Assembly: GCA_964023205.1 (NCBI GenBank)
Contig: OZ026846.1
Span: forward strand, 36,352,194 to 36,416,193
Source: Lutraria lutraria
Lineage: Eukaryota; Mollusca; Bivalvia; Venerida; Mactridae
Direction of reading: 5' to 3'
DNA length: 64,000 nucleotides
This document shows positions 38,401-45,045 of the stretch, piece by piece. A program made the translations under genes and the position numbers. The notes beneath the pieces are model-generated. The model did no database searches, was not told where the DNA came from, and was given only the letters and a program-made list of their open reading frames with translations. The stretch's first letter is position 1, and each line of letters starts with the position of its first letter.

Positions 38401-38735
38401 GTGTGGTCACAACAAAAAGTTTGACGACGCACGACGCCGGACACCGGACAGAGAGTGATCCTAATAGCTCACTTTGTCACTTTGTGACATGTGAGCTAAA
38501 AAGCGGAGCCAAGAATTGAACCCATAACCGTTCGTTTTGTAGGCCAACATGTTACCACTCAACCACCGATTATCCCCGCACTATCAGCAGTAGCAAAGAC
38601 TTGTTGAATAAAATCAAAGAATAATTTAAATACCTTGCAACCTTCACATGTAGCCACACCATAATGGATTCCAGTAGCTTTATCCTTGCAAATACGACAC
38701 ATCCCAAACGGGAATGGTACAGCTCCAACAGGCAT
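14437..38735 (-). CDS. Nuclear receptor, NR1 type (Rev-erb/E75/E78-like), whole gene
   Basis: A ligand- or heme-type transcription factor of the nuclear-receptor superfamily. The joined coding order on the minus strand is 38735-38634, 33462-33321, 27969-25787, 24256-24160, 22776-22688, 22191-21990, 18883-18683 and tentatively 14450-14437. Every junction has AG/GT ends and matching phase, giving about 1009 residues. The A/B region is only 12 residues. The DNA-binding domain spans residues 13-78 with all eight zinc cysteines (13, 16, 30, 33, 49, 55, 65, 68) and P-box CEGCKG. A hinge of about 700 residues follows, then the ligand-binding domain (about 790-1005) with the LBD signature [18 protein letters not shown]. 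The A-box [14 protein letters not shown] matches NR1D/NR1E style. The second finger ([14 protein letters not shown]) is divergent, so I leave the subfamily open. Exons 1-7 are well supported; the last is weak. Confidence 0.85.
14603..15765 (+). mobile_element. Mariner-type transposon, internally deleted
   Basis: Terminal inverted repeats of about 31 bp start CGAGGGGTGTTCAATAAATA on the left, with the matching inverse on the right (CACTTTTCCGCG...AACACCCCTCG). TA flanks both ends (14601-14602 and 15766-15767). At 1163 bp it is shorter than a complete mariner element. The middle of the transposase, including the first two catalytic aspartates, is gone. Confidence 0.9.
14942..15471 (+). pseudogene. 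Mariner transposase remnant
   Basis: The N-terminal helix-turn-helix part (14942-15106, starting [11 protein letters not shown], with [16 protein letters not shown]) matches the mariner paired-like DNA-binding region and then hits a stop. Further broken codons run to about 15200. It then jumps to [13 protein letters not shown] (15262-15300), the block around the third catalytic Asp of DD34D mariners. After a frameshift come [12 protein letters not shown] and the C-terminus ending 15471. About one third of the protein is missing, so it is inactive. Confidence 0.88.
15822..16561. other. Intron sequence, nothing recognised
   Basis: Lies between exon 7 and the tentative exon 8 of the receptor. 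Open frames on both strands (15787-16114) overlap each other and show no domain. Confidence 0.4.
16562..17535 (+). mobile_element. Helentron-like non-autonomous element, family A (copy 1, 3' truncated)
   Basis: The head ACAAGAGGGCAAAGATGGCC continues CTATATCGCTCACATG. About seven diverged monomers of 130-145 bp follow, each containing TTTGACCTNGTGACCTAG, TGACCCATATTTGAACTTG and GACAAGGTTTGGTGAAGATC. The 3' hairpin and CTAA end seen in copy 2 (37347-38503) are missing. Open frames here, such as 16681-17007 on the minus strand, are by-products of the monomers. Confidence 0.75.
17536..18682 (-). other. Receptor intron 7, proximal part
   Basis: No recognised repeat or gene. The donor GTATGT at 18682 begins this intron. 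Open frames at 17643-17936 and 18001-18225 have no domain and no splice context. Confidence 0.4.
18683..18883 (-). CDS. Nuclear receptor exon 7 (LBD helices 8-11)
   Basis: Starts after TTTTACAG in the phase set by exon 6. It encodes [20 protein letters not shown] and then [20 protein letters not shown], which aligns by eye with helices 9-11 of Rev-erb/E75 (TSRF.KLLLKLPDLRTLN). It ends at GGTTTAG|GTATGT (phase 1). Without that donor, a stop would follow three codons on, at 18675. Confidence 0.85.
19043..19130 (+). repeat. Dispersed repeat with (GGTA)n
   Basis: Contains TTGTTTCTAGTTACATGCTC followed by six AGGT units at 19091-19114. The TTTCTGGTTACATGCTCATT core also occurs at about 20610, 29915, 44300 and, inverted, at 41245, 45015 and 51105. 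Confidence 0.6.
19326..20180 (+). mobile_element. Helentron-like non-autonomous element, family B (copy 1)
   Basis: The head ACAAGAGGGCCATGATGGCC is followed by CTATATCGCTCACC, the same as family A. The body is four to five monomers of about 165 bp containing CAATTTTGACCCTAGGGCAA, GGTCCACTAGACAATGC and AAGCTCTAGG. The tail GTTGCCATGGTAACCAG is present, but the terminal hairpin is degraded. Confidence 0.75.
20600..20765 (+). repeat. Dispersed TTTCTGGTT repeat family, copy
   Basis: GTTTGTTTCTGGTTATATGC, then GTGGACGTATCGTTCCTCAG and AAAAGTCTAGGGTC, all blocks shared with the inverted copy at 50985-51135. Confidence 0.55.
20789..21350 (-). mobile_element. LINE (non-LTR retrotransposon) 3' fragment
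   Basis: On the minus strand, 21350-21101 encodes the C-terminal end of a reverse-transcriptase ORF, with [18 protein letters not shown], one frameshift, then [16 protein letters not shown] and SLKAF. This pattern is widespread at the end of CR1/L2/RTE-type ORF2 proteins. A 3' UTR of about 310 bp follows and ends GAAATAAAGCCATTATTATT. It is 5'-truncated, as LINE copies commonly are. Confidence 0.75.
21608..21930 (+). mobile_element. Helentron-like family B, 3' half with intact terminus
   Basis: Begins inside a monomer (GACAATGCTACATACCAAAT) and runs through GGACCACCCAAGGATCATTC to the end. The 3' terminus has the hairpin GAGCACATTCGTGCTC, then TGGTGAG and CTAA, which fits the stem-loop plus CTRR end of Helitrons. 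It stops about 60 bp from the exon 6 donor of the receptor. Confidence 0.75.
21990..22191 (-). CDS. Nuclear receptor exon 6 (LBD helices 5-8)
   Basis: Starts after TTTTCACAG at 22192 in phase 0. It encodes [20 protein letters not shown], then [20 protein letters not shown] and [11 protein letters not shown]. The s1/s2 beta-turn (LPSGEIYS) and the helix 7-8 block align by eye with Rev-erb/E75 (FLSGKKYS ... FEFSEKLNALQLSDEEM). It ends ACAG|GTACTC in phase 1; the donor is weaker than average. Confidence 0.9.
22500..22640. repeat. Three tandem copies of a unit of about 46 bp
   Basis: AAATGTATGGAGGTCATCCA...AAGTCAAAT repeats three times with few differences, within the receptor intron between exons 5 and 6. 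Confidence 0.8.
22688..22776 (-). CDS. Nuclear receptor exon 5 (LBD signature)
   Basis: Bounded by TTTAG at 22777 and GTAAGT at 22687. It encodes [20 protein letters not shown] and [10 protein letters not shown], the helix 3-5 LBD signature (F..x4-F..L...DQ..L). Phase 1 in, phase 0 out. Confidence 0.93.
23297..23466. mobile_element. Pogo/Tigger-like MITE, GAGCAACAACCTC family (copy 1)
   Basis: TA-CAGTACAACCTCTGTAGAGC at the left and ACTG-TA at the right. The interior repeats AGAGGTTGTTGCTCTACAGA in inverse. Relatives lie at 39171, 40908 and 41273. Confidence 0.65.
23551..23738. repeat. (CGAA)n microsatellite, 47 copies
   Basis: An uninterrupted tetranucleotide array in a receptor intron. 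It creates open frames in several phases on both strands; none is a gene. Confidence 0.98.
23739..23812. repeat. (CAAA)n microsatellite
   Basis: Directly abuts the CGAA array and differs from it by a single G-to-A change per unit, so it probably arose from it by a spreading CpG-type transition. Confidence 0.95.
24160..24256 (-). CDS. Nuclear receptor exon 4 (start of LBD)
   Basis: A 97-base exon between ATTTTAG (24257) and GTAAGT (24159), encoding [20 protein letters not shown] followed by [12 protein letters not shown]. Phase 0 in, phase 1 out, fitting exons 3 and 5. It probably covers the helix 1 to helix 3 linker. Confidence 0.85.
25059..25300 (+). mobile_element. tRNA-derived SINE, long-variable-arm type (copy 2)
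   Basis: GCCTTCCGTGGTCGAATGG (A box), variable arm CCTCTCTGTGAGAGAAGG, a B-box relic GGGCTCGAGCCTG, then CCGACCATGTCTCTTAATG and the GGGCGTAAAACTTGAATAAA tail. It is in the intron between receptor exons 3 and 4, antisense to the gene. Confidence 0.88.
25434..25683 (+). mobile_element. tRNA-derived SINE, long-variable-arm type (copy 3)
   Basis: Same family as 25059-25300 and only about 130 bp away. GGGTTCAAGCCCTGC is its B box. It ends GGGGCGTAAAATTTGATATA plus an (AAAC)-rich tail. Confidence 0.88.
25787..27969 (-). CDS. Nuclear receptor exon 3 (A-box and very long hinge)
   Basis: Starts after TTTTTCACAG (27970) and ends GATGGGGAG|GTAATG. It encodes residues 82-809 of the joined protein. The first residues, [19 protein letters not shown], complete the carboxy-terminal extension of the DNA-binding domain. 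The rest is low-complexity hinge rich in Ser, Asn, Asp, Gln and His, with a His/Gln-rich repeat near residues 345-400 and charged stretches. The last 40 residues ([20 protein letters not shown]) look helical and probably begin the LBD. A hinge of this size in one exon is unusual for an NR1 receptor. Confidence 0.93.
27005..27180 (-). repeat. Short His/Gln-rich repeats in the receptor hinge
   Basis: The units [23 protein letters not shown] and GVSQVHNQ follow one another, then looser EGKMQNHG and ESKTYNYG. The DNA shows matching repeats (AGGTTATGAAC and TTGACTGACACCATG on the plus strand), so the segment grew by in-frame tandem duplication. Confidence 0.75.
27970..30960 (-). other. Receptor intron 2, gene-free
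   Basis: No exon seen. A Helentron-like 3' tip on the minus strand (29356-29400: TAGCTCACCC...GGTGAGATAAAAA) and a copy of the TTTCTGGTT repeat family (29880-30095) are present; the remainder is AT-rich. Confidence 0.45.
30961..31241. mobile_element. MITE with TATTCACAAAGCATCTT termini
   Basis: GGGTCAGTATTCACAAAGCA at the left matches the inverse of TGCTTTGTGAATACAGACCC at the right over about 27 bp. The subterminal CTTAAGTTAA runs are also inverted. The interior is AT-rich and non-coding. Confidence 0.8.
31375..32045. repeat. Satellite-like array (ACTAGTCCATAnATAAATG)
   Basis: About 16 diverged units of 35-45 bp, each carrying CATACTAGTCCATAGATAAA and AACTGACATAC. Superimposed is a higher-order duplication of about 118 bp (around 31768 and 31886). 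Open frames in it are by-products. Confidence 0.85.
32046..32700 (+). other. Possible 3' end of a retroposed transcript
   Basis: AATAAA at 32615-32620 is followed about 15 bases later by an interrupted A tract of about 55 bases (32636-32690). This is the look of a poly(A)-tailed insertion on the plus strand. Upstream sequence shows no coding region I recognise. Confidence 0.3.
32701..33320 (-). other. Intron 2 sequence next to exon 2
   Basis: Nothing recognised; open frames here have no domain. Confidence 0.4.
33321..33462 (-). CDS. Nuclear receptor exon 2 (second zinc finger)
   Basis: Starts after TTTTTTTAG and ends GTAGAAG|GTGAGT (phase 1). It encodes [39 protein letters not shown] and IEVGMSVE. 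The four cysteines fit C-x5-C-x9-C-x2-C exactly. The exon boundary right after CEGCK of finger one is at the site commonly seen in nuclear-receptor genes. Confidence 0.96.
34073..34099. mobile_element. 27-bp palindrome CAGGGA...TCCCTG
   Basis: CAGGGATTCTGTATATTACA followed by GTCCCTG forms a hairpin of the same length as the one at 4455. The flanks TATACTT and GATACTT match in six of seven bases if one extra base is assigned to the element. Confidence 0.4.
34363..34400. repeat. 38-bp palindrome CAGGAATACTATA...TATAGTATCCATG
   Basis: Arms of about 13 bp with two end mismatches. It resembles the CAGGGAT palindromes but has no clear flanking duplication. Confidence 0.35.
35573..37346 (-). other. 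Receptor intron 1, gene-free
   Basis: No gene or clear repeat. Open frames at 35852-36085 and 36494-36803 overlap on opposite strands and have no recognisable domain. Confidence 0.4.
37347..38503 (+). mobile_element. Helentron-like non-autonomous element, family A (copy 2, complete)
   Basis: The head ACAAGAGGGCCAAGATGGCC is followed by CTATATCGCTCACATG. About eight monomers of 130-145 bp follow. The 3' end has the stem CTCACTTTGTCAC/GTGACATGTGAG followed by CTAA. Head (CGCTCAC) and tail (GTGAGCT) are inversely related. A stem-loop plus CTRR end, subterminal inverted repeats and a tandem core are features of Helentron-derived elements such as pearl. Confidence 0.8.
38504..38580 (-). mobile_element. 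tRNA-derived SINE head, second family (truncated)
   Basis: The minus strand reads GGTGGTTGAGTGGTAACATG (A box) and GGTTATGGGTTCAATTCTTG (B box), ending against the Helentron-like element. A related head is at 56522. Confidence 0.55.
38634..38735 (-). CDS. Nuclear receptor exon 1 coding part (start codon and first zinc finger)
   Basis: Encodes [20 protein letters not shown] and [14 protein letters not shown], ending AAG|GTATTT in phase 0. The ATG at 38735 is chosen because an in-frame TGA lies four codons upstream and an acceptor lies at 38777-38778, leaving a 41-base 5' UTR piece (38736-38776). The A/B domain is therefore only about 12 residues long. Confidence 0.95.
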
Positions 38736-38776
38736 TCTTGAGATTCACTTTTAGTTCACAACATTACAATCTATAC
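38736..38776 (-). other. Receptor 5' UTR segment of the first coding exon
   Basis: Begins after TTTTTTCAG (38777-38785) and contains an in-frame TGA before the ATG, so at least one upstream non-coding exon is implied. I could not place it. Confidence 0.5.
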
Positions 38777-39170
38777 CTGAAAAAACATACATGTGTATCA
38801 AAAATAGAAAAAAATATTCAATATTTGAAGATTCTTTTGTAGGACTTATTCGACAATGGAAATGTACAATGTATACAACAAGGAAACTACCGTACTGTGT
38901 CCAATTGTGCTCCACCTCTAATAAGCCCCTGAAGGTTAATACAGGAAAAATCTTACCTACATGAAAGGTTAACTCAGTAAAATGCTTATAAAATCCAACT
39001 CAGATAATTACTTTAATCCTAATCTAACAAACTGACTTCAAACTGTAAGTTGGGGTCTTTTTCAATGGAGATCTATTGCCAGACGAAGGGTGGGTAGCAG
39101 AAATAATAATAAAATGTTTTGACATGCCAAAATAGAAATGAAAAAAGTTAATATGATGCATATATATATA

Positions 39171-39346
39171 CAGTACAACCTCTCCAGAGCGGCCCTCTGT
39201 AGAGCAACAACCTCTCTATAACAACACCTTCAAAATTTCCGTAAGTTGATATTTACTGTAAATTTAACCTCTGTAGAGCAACAACCTCTAAACAACGGCC
39301 AATATTTGCAGCTCCCACAAGGTGTTGCTTTATAGAGGTTGTACTG
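39171..39346. mobile_element. Pogo/Tigger-like MITE, GAGCAACAACCTC family (copy 2)
   Basis: TA-CAGTACAACCTC at the left and GAGGTTGTACTG-TA at the right, perfect inverse ends with TA duplication. The interior GTAGAGCAACAACCTCTAAA is shared with the copies at 23297, 40908 and 41273. Confidence 0.85.
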
Positions 39347-40334
39347 TATATACAATGTTCAAAGATTTAAAAATATAAAACATAATACTTGAATGTATAA
39401 AATGTATGATACATTTATAAATCTATTCACACAATGGGAGGAGCCATCATGGTCAAGCGTATATGGTCTCTGATAAGTAATCATATCTAAGCCTCTCACT
39501 GCTGTGACTTGGTATCTGACCCGTAACCATGGAAACAACACATGAGAGGAAGCTGTTTATATAAACAAGTTTACAGGAGGTTCTATCCAGGTTTTCTCGA
39601 AAGAGGCCTAATGACCCTGACTGTTGATGCAACATTAAGTGACACCATCTCATAAAAATGTTTGCAATGGCTAAATTCTGTTCAATTTATGGTGATAAGA
39701 TAGTAAAACTCTTAATAATTTTTAAAGTGTTTGACAGCCTTATACTACATTTGATAAATGAAAGGGGGTGGGAAATGGATTTGATGATTATACATGTACA
39801 ACAAAATCAATGGACCTGTGATATGAAATTATGTGAAACATGTGAGTCATGTGATAGTAGCAATTTATGAATGGATTAATTTGCATCATAATGCCGTGAA
39901 TTACAATGGATATCCCCATATTCGCAAACTTAGAACACAATTTATTACCAATACACATTCAATTCAAATGGCTGCTCTGAAACGAAAATTCAATATTTTT
40001 TCGACTGTCTTTGGTCAAACACTACTCTATCATCTATACTGTGCAACAAACAATAATTATGTATCCCTTCACTTCAATATGTATTTCTATGACTCTATGT
40101 GCATAAAGGCATGCACTTATAAGTTATATATATACATATGTCACATGTGTATATATAACAACATGATAAAAACAAAAAATTCCGTAAGATCGATGGAGCA
40201 TGTGCAAATGATTTGTTCACTATAACTATAATGGCAATTTATGAAATTCATAAAATCATACTTATTGAACAGTGTAAATAACATCAAAGAAACTTCACAA
40301 CTGTCTTTTTAAAGACATTTCTTGTTTTAATTTA
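39347..40334. other. Gene-free stretch
   Basis: Open frames at 39359-39653 (minus) and 39658-40225 (plus) show no domain, signal or splice logic; I see no gene. Confidence 0.4.
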
Positions 40335-40880
40335 CCTATACAAGTCTATATAAATCAAGTAACCCCTGGGCGGTGCCAATTTTGACCTCGGGGCCACAAT
40401 TTGAACAAACTTCATAAGGGTCCACTAGACAATGCCACATACAAAATATTGAAGCTCTAGGCCTTTTGGTTATGAACAAGAAGATTTTTTTCAATTTTCC
40501 TATATAAGTCTTTCTAAATCAAGTGACCCCCAGGGCAGGGCCAATTTTGAGACTAGGGCATTAATTTGAACAAACTTGGTAGAGGTCAACTAGGCAATGA
40601 TACACACAAAATATCCAAGCTCTAGGTCCTCTGGTTTATGAGATGATTTTTTAAATTTTCCTGTAAAAAATAGAGTTAACCCTGGGGTGGGGCCAAATTT
40701 GAACCCGGACCGTAATTTGAACAAACTTGGTAGAGGTCCACTAGACAATGCCACATAGAAAATATTGAAGCTCTAGGCCTTGTGGTTTTGAACAAGAAGA
40801 TTTTTCAATTTTCCTATATAAGTCTATATAAATCAAGTGACCCCCAGGGCGGGGCCAATTTTGACCCAAGGGCAATAATA
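40335..40880 (+). mobile_element. Helentron-like family B, internal monomers only
   Basis: Three to four units of about 165 bp with AATCAAGTGACCCCCAGGGC, GGTCCACTAGACAATGCCAC and GAAGCTCTAGGCCTTGTGG. Neither head nor hairpin tail is present. Confidence 0.7.
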
Positions 40881-40907
40881 TATACAATCTTAGCTGCATA
40901 AACAATA

Positions 40908-41068
40908 CAGTGCAACCTCTCGTGAGCAACAACCTCCCTTCAACAACAGCATGATTTTTTGTCTCTCTGCGATTTAACTATTAATTTAACCACTCTAGAG
41001 CAACAACCTCTCAACAACAACATAATTTTGCTGCTCCCAAAGGGTGTTGCTTTGAAGAGGTTGGACTG
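40908..41068. mobile_element. Pogo/Tigger-like MITE, GAGCAACAACCTC family (copy 3)
   Basis: TA-CAGTGCAACCTCTCGTGAGC at the left and GAGGTTGGACTG-TA at the right; more diverged than copy 2. Confidence 0.75.
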
Positions 41069-41084
41069 TAGTAACCTTCTTGTT

Positions 41085-41272
41085 AAGCTTGTCACAACCT
41101 TATACTTTTAATTAGGCCAGAGGAACTGAATTCCCTTTTCTCACATTTTTACCTTAAAATTTCCACATGCTTTCAAGAATAACAAAATTAATTAAAAAAC
41201 AAATCATTCCTCGTCTTCCCTACTTTAATGAGCATGTAACCAGAAACATACAGTTTTTTATACCTTATACAA
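41085..41272 (-). repeat. Dispersed TTTCTGGTT repeat family (inverted copy)
   Basis: AATGAGCATGTAACCAGAAA is the inverse of the core at 19060 and 44300; AATTAGGCCAGAGGAACTGA recurs near 29960. Confidence 0.55.
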
Positions 41273-41406
41273 TACATTAAAACCTCTCCAGAACAGCCCT
41301 CTGTAGAGCAACAACCTCATTATAACAACACCTTCAAAATTTCTCATAGCTGATATTTACTATAAATTTAATCTCTGTAGAGCAACAACCTCTAAACAAC
41401 AGCCAT
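41273..41406. mobile_element. Pogo/Tigger-like MITE (copy 4, right end lost)
   Basis: AAACCTCTCCAGAACAGCCC...GTAGAGCAACAACCTCTAAA matches copy 2, then breaks off. Confidence 0.6.
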
Positions 41407-41849
41407 TTTTTTTTTGTATGTCATAATTTTATTAATTTCATTCTTAGTCAAAACATAAGAGAAAATCTTAACAGTGTCACAATGACACGCTTACCTGACA
41501 AAAGGTGTACAAAATCCTCTAAACATGTTATCAATAATGTCAGCATCACGTTTATTATAAAACTAAACTTAAATGTATTTTATTATGAAGCTATACTATA
41601 ATGATGTAAATAAACAACTAACACGTCTTCATGTACACATAGATAAATGATTGATTGATCAAGTGTGACACTGTATACACATAGTGAGTTCACCTACATT
41701 TGTACATGTAGTATTGAATACATGGTAAGTCATGATCAGTTTTTTTTTATTACAATAAGGCCACACTATTTCTTTCTTTATTTCTTGGGTGTGTCTCATG
41801 TATTGACTATTGGCCATTTTGAAAATAAAAAACAACATTAATATGCATG

Positions 41850-42048
41850 TATAGCTCGACCATGTTTTTTGAGCCATGACGAAATTATTCAGAATAATTC
41901 ACTTAGTCAAATAGGGGATATGGATATTCGGAACAAATCTGACTGAAACATATTAATTAGATAAATCTAACATGCTCAAGTACTATATATACCCAGTTTA
42001 TTTAGTGCATTCTTCCGTCACAGCTCAAAACTCATGGTCGAGCTGTAC
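41850..42048. mobile_element. MITE with AGCTCGACCATG termini (copy 1)
   Basis: TATAGCTCGACCATGTTTTT...GAGCCATGACG at the left; the right end is the inverse, CGTCACAGCTCAAAACTCAT then GGTCGAGCTGTA. A copy in the opposite orientation lies at 54868-55070. Confidence 0.75.
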
Positions 42049-42822
42049 ATAATTATTATGGCATTATATTTTTTGCCCAAAGCAGTGTACTGGGTAATGG
42101 TGAAAAACCTTTGGATATACATGGATTATGAATAATTGTTTGTCAGCTGAGTGGGACATTAGCAAAATTAACATTTATTGCGTTTTAATGCCTACTCTAA
42201 AGGAGTTGAAACACTTTTAGATGTTTGTGTATAAATTCATAAATCAGGTGACATTAAATTATATACTAACAGAAAAAAGAAACTGCGCATGTGTAAAATG
42301 TTCATGTATTGCTCAATTTTATTAATTGAAGCTTGAAACTTTACAGCTGTAGGTAAGTTGTGTATCTCCTTGGTCATTCACATTGGTCAGTGCACGAGTC
42401 GTCCGGCCAGCATCTTTCACATTGTTTTTTTTGGGGGGACAGCAGTCAATTGCAAACATGTTTGGCGAATAAAACCTGTGTAAAAGCATAGTGTTGATAC
42501 ATGTAAGTCACTTGACATGTTGTTTATAGAGCACATGAGGGATGAGATGCATTGTCGCCTACGTCACCTCCAAAATCAGCCATTGACGTTACCTATGTGA
42601 TAATCTGGAATGGTATTCCTCAGGCATTTTTCAGTACACTTGTTGCATCAATGAGGCGCCGTTGCAAAGCGTATGCATCGACTCCAATGGTGGACATTTA
42701 TGACCTGAACTTTGTTTAGAGAACATCTCTGAAAACTGATCTCTAACCAAGAAGCTGCTGATGCAATAACCATATCAAGCTGATGATTTTGTTAAAATTT
42801 TTGGTGATTTCTTATATATAGT

Positions 42823-43432
42823 CAGACTCCATGAAACCGGTGGCCCCATGATACCGGTGTAAACACGAATCTCGCGATATTTCCATTATAACGCCATCTA
42901 GCAGACTGAATATTTACAGGTACTTTTCGGAAATTTTATCACTTCAATGCGTACAAAAAATTCCGTATAATTTGCTAACATAGAACGAACTCTGATGTTC
43001 ATTTATTTTACCTCAATTTCGCTCTATTTGCAGTCAGTTACTAACTAAATCCTACCCTTACTCTCCATTTTATATATTTGTCTCTTTTGCAATGAAATAT
43101 TACACAAATCTGACAGTTAATGACGTCATCAACAAATGATAAACAAATGTAATCAATTTCGGCGGGAAAAATCGAATGATGCAATAAATATTTAGTCATT
43201 TGTTTACGTGTACACCGGTTGCATGGAGTTGTCTCCCGCCTAGATCTTTCAAACGTGTACTATTATTGACACTTAAAACATCGACATTTCGATAGTCAGA
43301 AAGTTTTCACCGATCATGAAGTAAATATAAGATGTGAGTGAATGAGTATGTTTAATATTTTGTGTATATTAGTCTAGCAATTTCTTCATTTAAATGACAT
43401 TTTCTATTAGTACACCGGTACCGTGGGGACCC
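42823..43432. repeat. Inverted-repeat element with CCATGNNACCGGTG motifs
   Basis: The left side has two direct copies (CTCCATGAAACCGGTG and CCCCATGATACCGGTGTA). The right side has two inverted copies, near 43214 and 43414. It is probably a diverged MITE; the exact ends are uncertain. Confidence 0.4.
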
Positions 43433-43639
43433 ATCCTACCTCATAGTTATAGCATATATTATTCCCATGCACAGTAACCTTTTTCTGCTAGTATATTTAC
43501 AGGAAATATGCGTGCACTGTAATTTCTGAATCAAAAAGCTTTTTTCCTCTATTTTGTTATGCAAACTATCAAACAACTGTTTGAGCTCCAATTATTGATG
43601 TAATTAAGGTTGTAGTAAATGAACACTAAGATCCAATCT

Positions 43640-43790
43640 AATGTAGCATGTCACAGGCTACCGGCGTGTGAAGGCCCCCATAGACCCTCTACTACCCAGG
43701 AATTCTTTTTACACTCTGGAACACTTTCAAATATTATGTTTATAACATGTTTTATAACAACAAATAAAGTTTTAAAAAAAAATTTTTTTT
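43640..43790. repeat. Fragment of the CACAGGCTACCGGCGTGTGA repeat
   Basis: GTCACAGGCTACCGGCGTGT at 43650 matches the termini of the element at 52615-52930; the segment ends AATAAAGTTTTAAAAAAAAA. Confidence 0.5.
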
Positions 43791-43797
43791 CACCGTA

Positions 43798-44165
43798 TAT
43801 ATGAGGGTTATATATGAAGGTTTTATATAAGGATTATATATGAAGGTTATTACGAGGGTTATAAATGAGGGTTAAATATGAGGGTTATATATGAAGGTTA
43901 AATATTAGGGTTATATATGAAGGTTAAATATGAGGGTTATATATGAAGGTTATATATGAGGGTTATATATGAAGGTTATATATATGAGGGTTATATATGA
44001 GGGTTAAATATGGGGGTTATATAATTATATGAGGGTTATAAATGAAGGTTATGTGAGGGTTATATGAGGGTTGTAAATGAAGGTTATGTGAGGGTTATAG
44101 ATAGATAGATACTTTATTTCAAATTCATTAGGCCGGAGGCCTATGTGAACATATATGAGGGTTAT
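43798..44165. repeat. Minisatellite, TATATGAGGGTTA type
   Basis: About 25 units of 11-16 bp alternating GAGGGTTATATAT and GAAGGTTATATAT. It is interrupted at 44096-44150 by GATAGATAGATACTTTATTT, which looks like the 3' tip of a minus-strand LINE. Confidence 0.9.
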
Positions 44166-44277
44166 TGACGTTTCTAATCTCTTTGTTCTGATTGATTGAT
44201 TGAATGATTATTGATTATTTATTGATGATCTTTGGAATTTTACTTCAGCCATTATAAAACTTTAAACTAGATTGATA

Positions 44278-45045
44278 GAAACTAAACAAAAATAGTTTCT
44301 GGTTACATGCATTAAAATTGGATAGGCAGGTTGCGGACTATTTTTAAATTCTATCATTTTGCTCCAGAAAGTATGCAGAAAAGTAAAAACTATAAATGTG
44401 GAAACCAAAATTTAAACAGATGAACAGGGGTAACAGTTTACGCCATTCATTTTTTGAATAACGGGGGCATTAAAAGTGAGAACGTGGATGTACCATTCAT
44501 TTTTCGTATAACGGGGGCATTGAAAGTGAGAACGTGGATGTACCATTCATTTTTCGTATAACGGGGCCATTAAAAGTGAGAACGTGGATGTACCATTCAT
44601 TTTTCGTATAACGGGGGCATTGAAAGTGAGAACGTGGATGTAACATTCATTTTTTGAATAATGGGGGCATTGAAAGTGAGAACGTGGATGTACCATTCAT
44701 TTTTCGAATAACGGGGGCATTGAAAGCGAGAACGTGGATGTACCATTCATCGTGCCTCATAAAATGTTCAACTTATTCTACTTAATCTCCCATAGAACAG
44801 TAGCAGAATAAGGTATTTACTACCAATAGTGATGTTAATGAACTTAAATAATAAAAAAAAAAAAAAAAATTCTTTTGGGGATTAGGAATTTTTGTCTGTG
44901 AATTGGGAAAAAAAGATACTTTTTTCCATCGAAAATATGACCAAATTTCGGCTATAAAATCGCCCCAAAAAGTCCCTGGACGGTCTCAGGGAAAAAATAG
45001 GGTCAGGCAACCAGAAACAACAATCTACTGTTTTATGCCCTTTTC
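44278..45045. mobile_element. TTTCTGGTT element with inverted ends and an expanded core
   Basis: AATAGTTTCTGGTTACATGC at the left and GCAACCAGAAACAACAATCT at the right are inverse. Between them lies the 50-bp tandem array. Shorter copies elsewhere contain the array's core only once (GTGGATGCACCGTTCCTCGG at 51040), so the array probably expanded inside this element. Confidence 0.5.
44444..44745. repeat. 50-bp tandem repeat, six copies
   Basis: CATTCATTTTTCGTATAACG is followed by GGGGCATTGAAAGTGAGAAC and GTGGATGTAC. Copies begin at 44444 and every 50 bp after that, with a few substitutions each. Confidence 0.95.

Noticed and set aside
39833..40225. 130-codon plus-strand open frame
   Set aside because: AT-rich, low-information sequence with no domain; overlapping frames in the region are of similar quality.
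44096..44150. GATA-rich segment as an independent microsatellite locus
   Set aside because: It is too short, and the adjacent ACTTTATTT fits a LINE 3' tip better.
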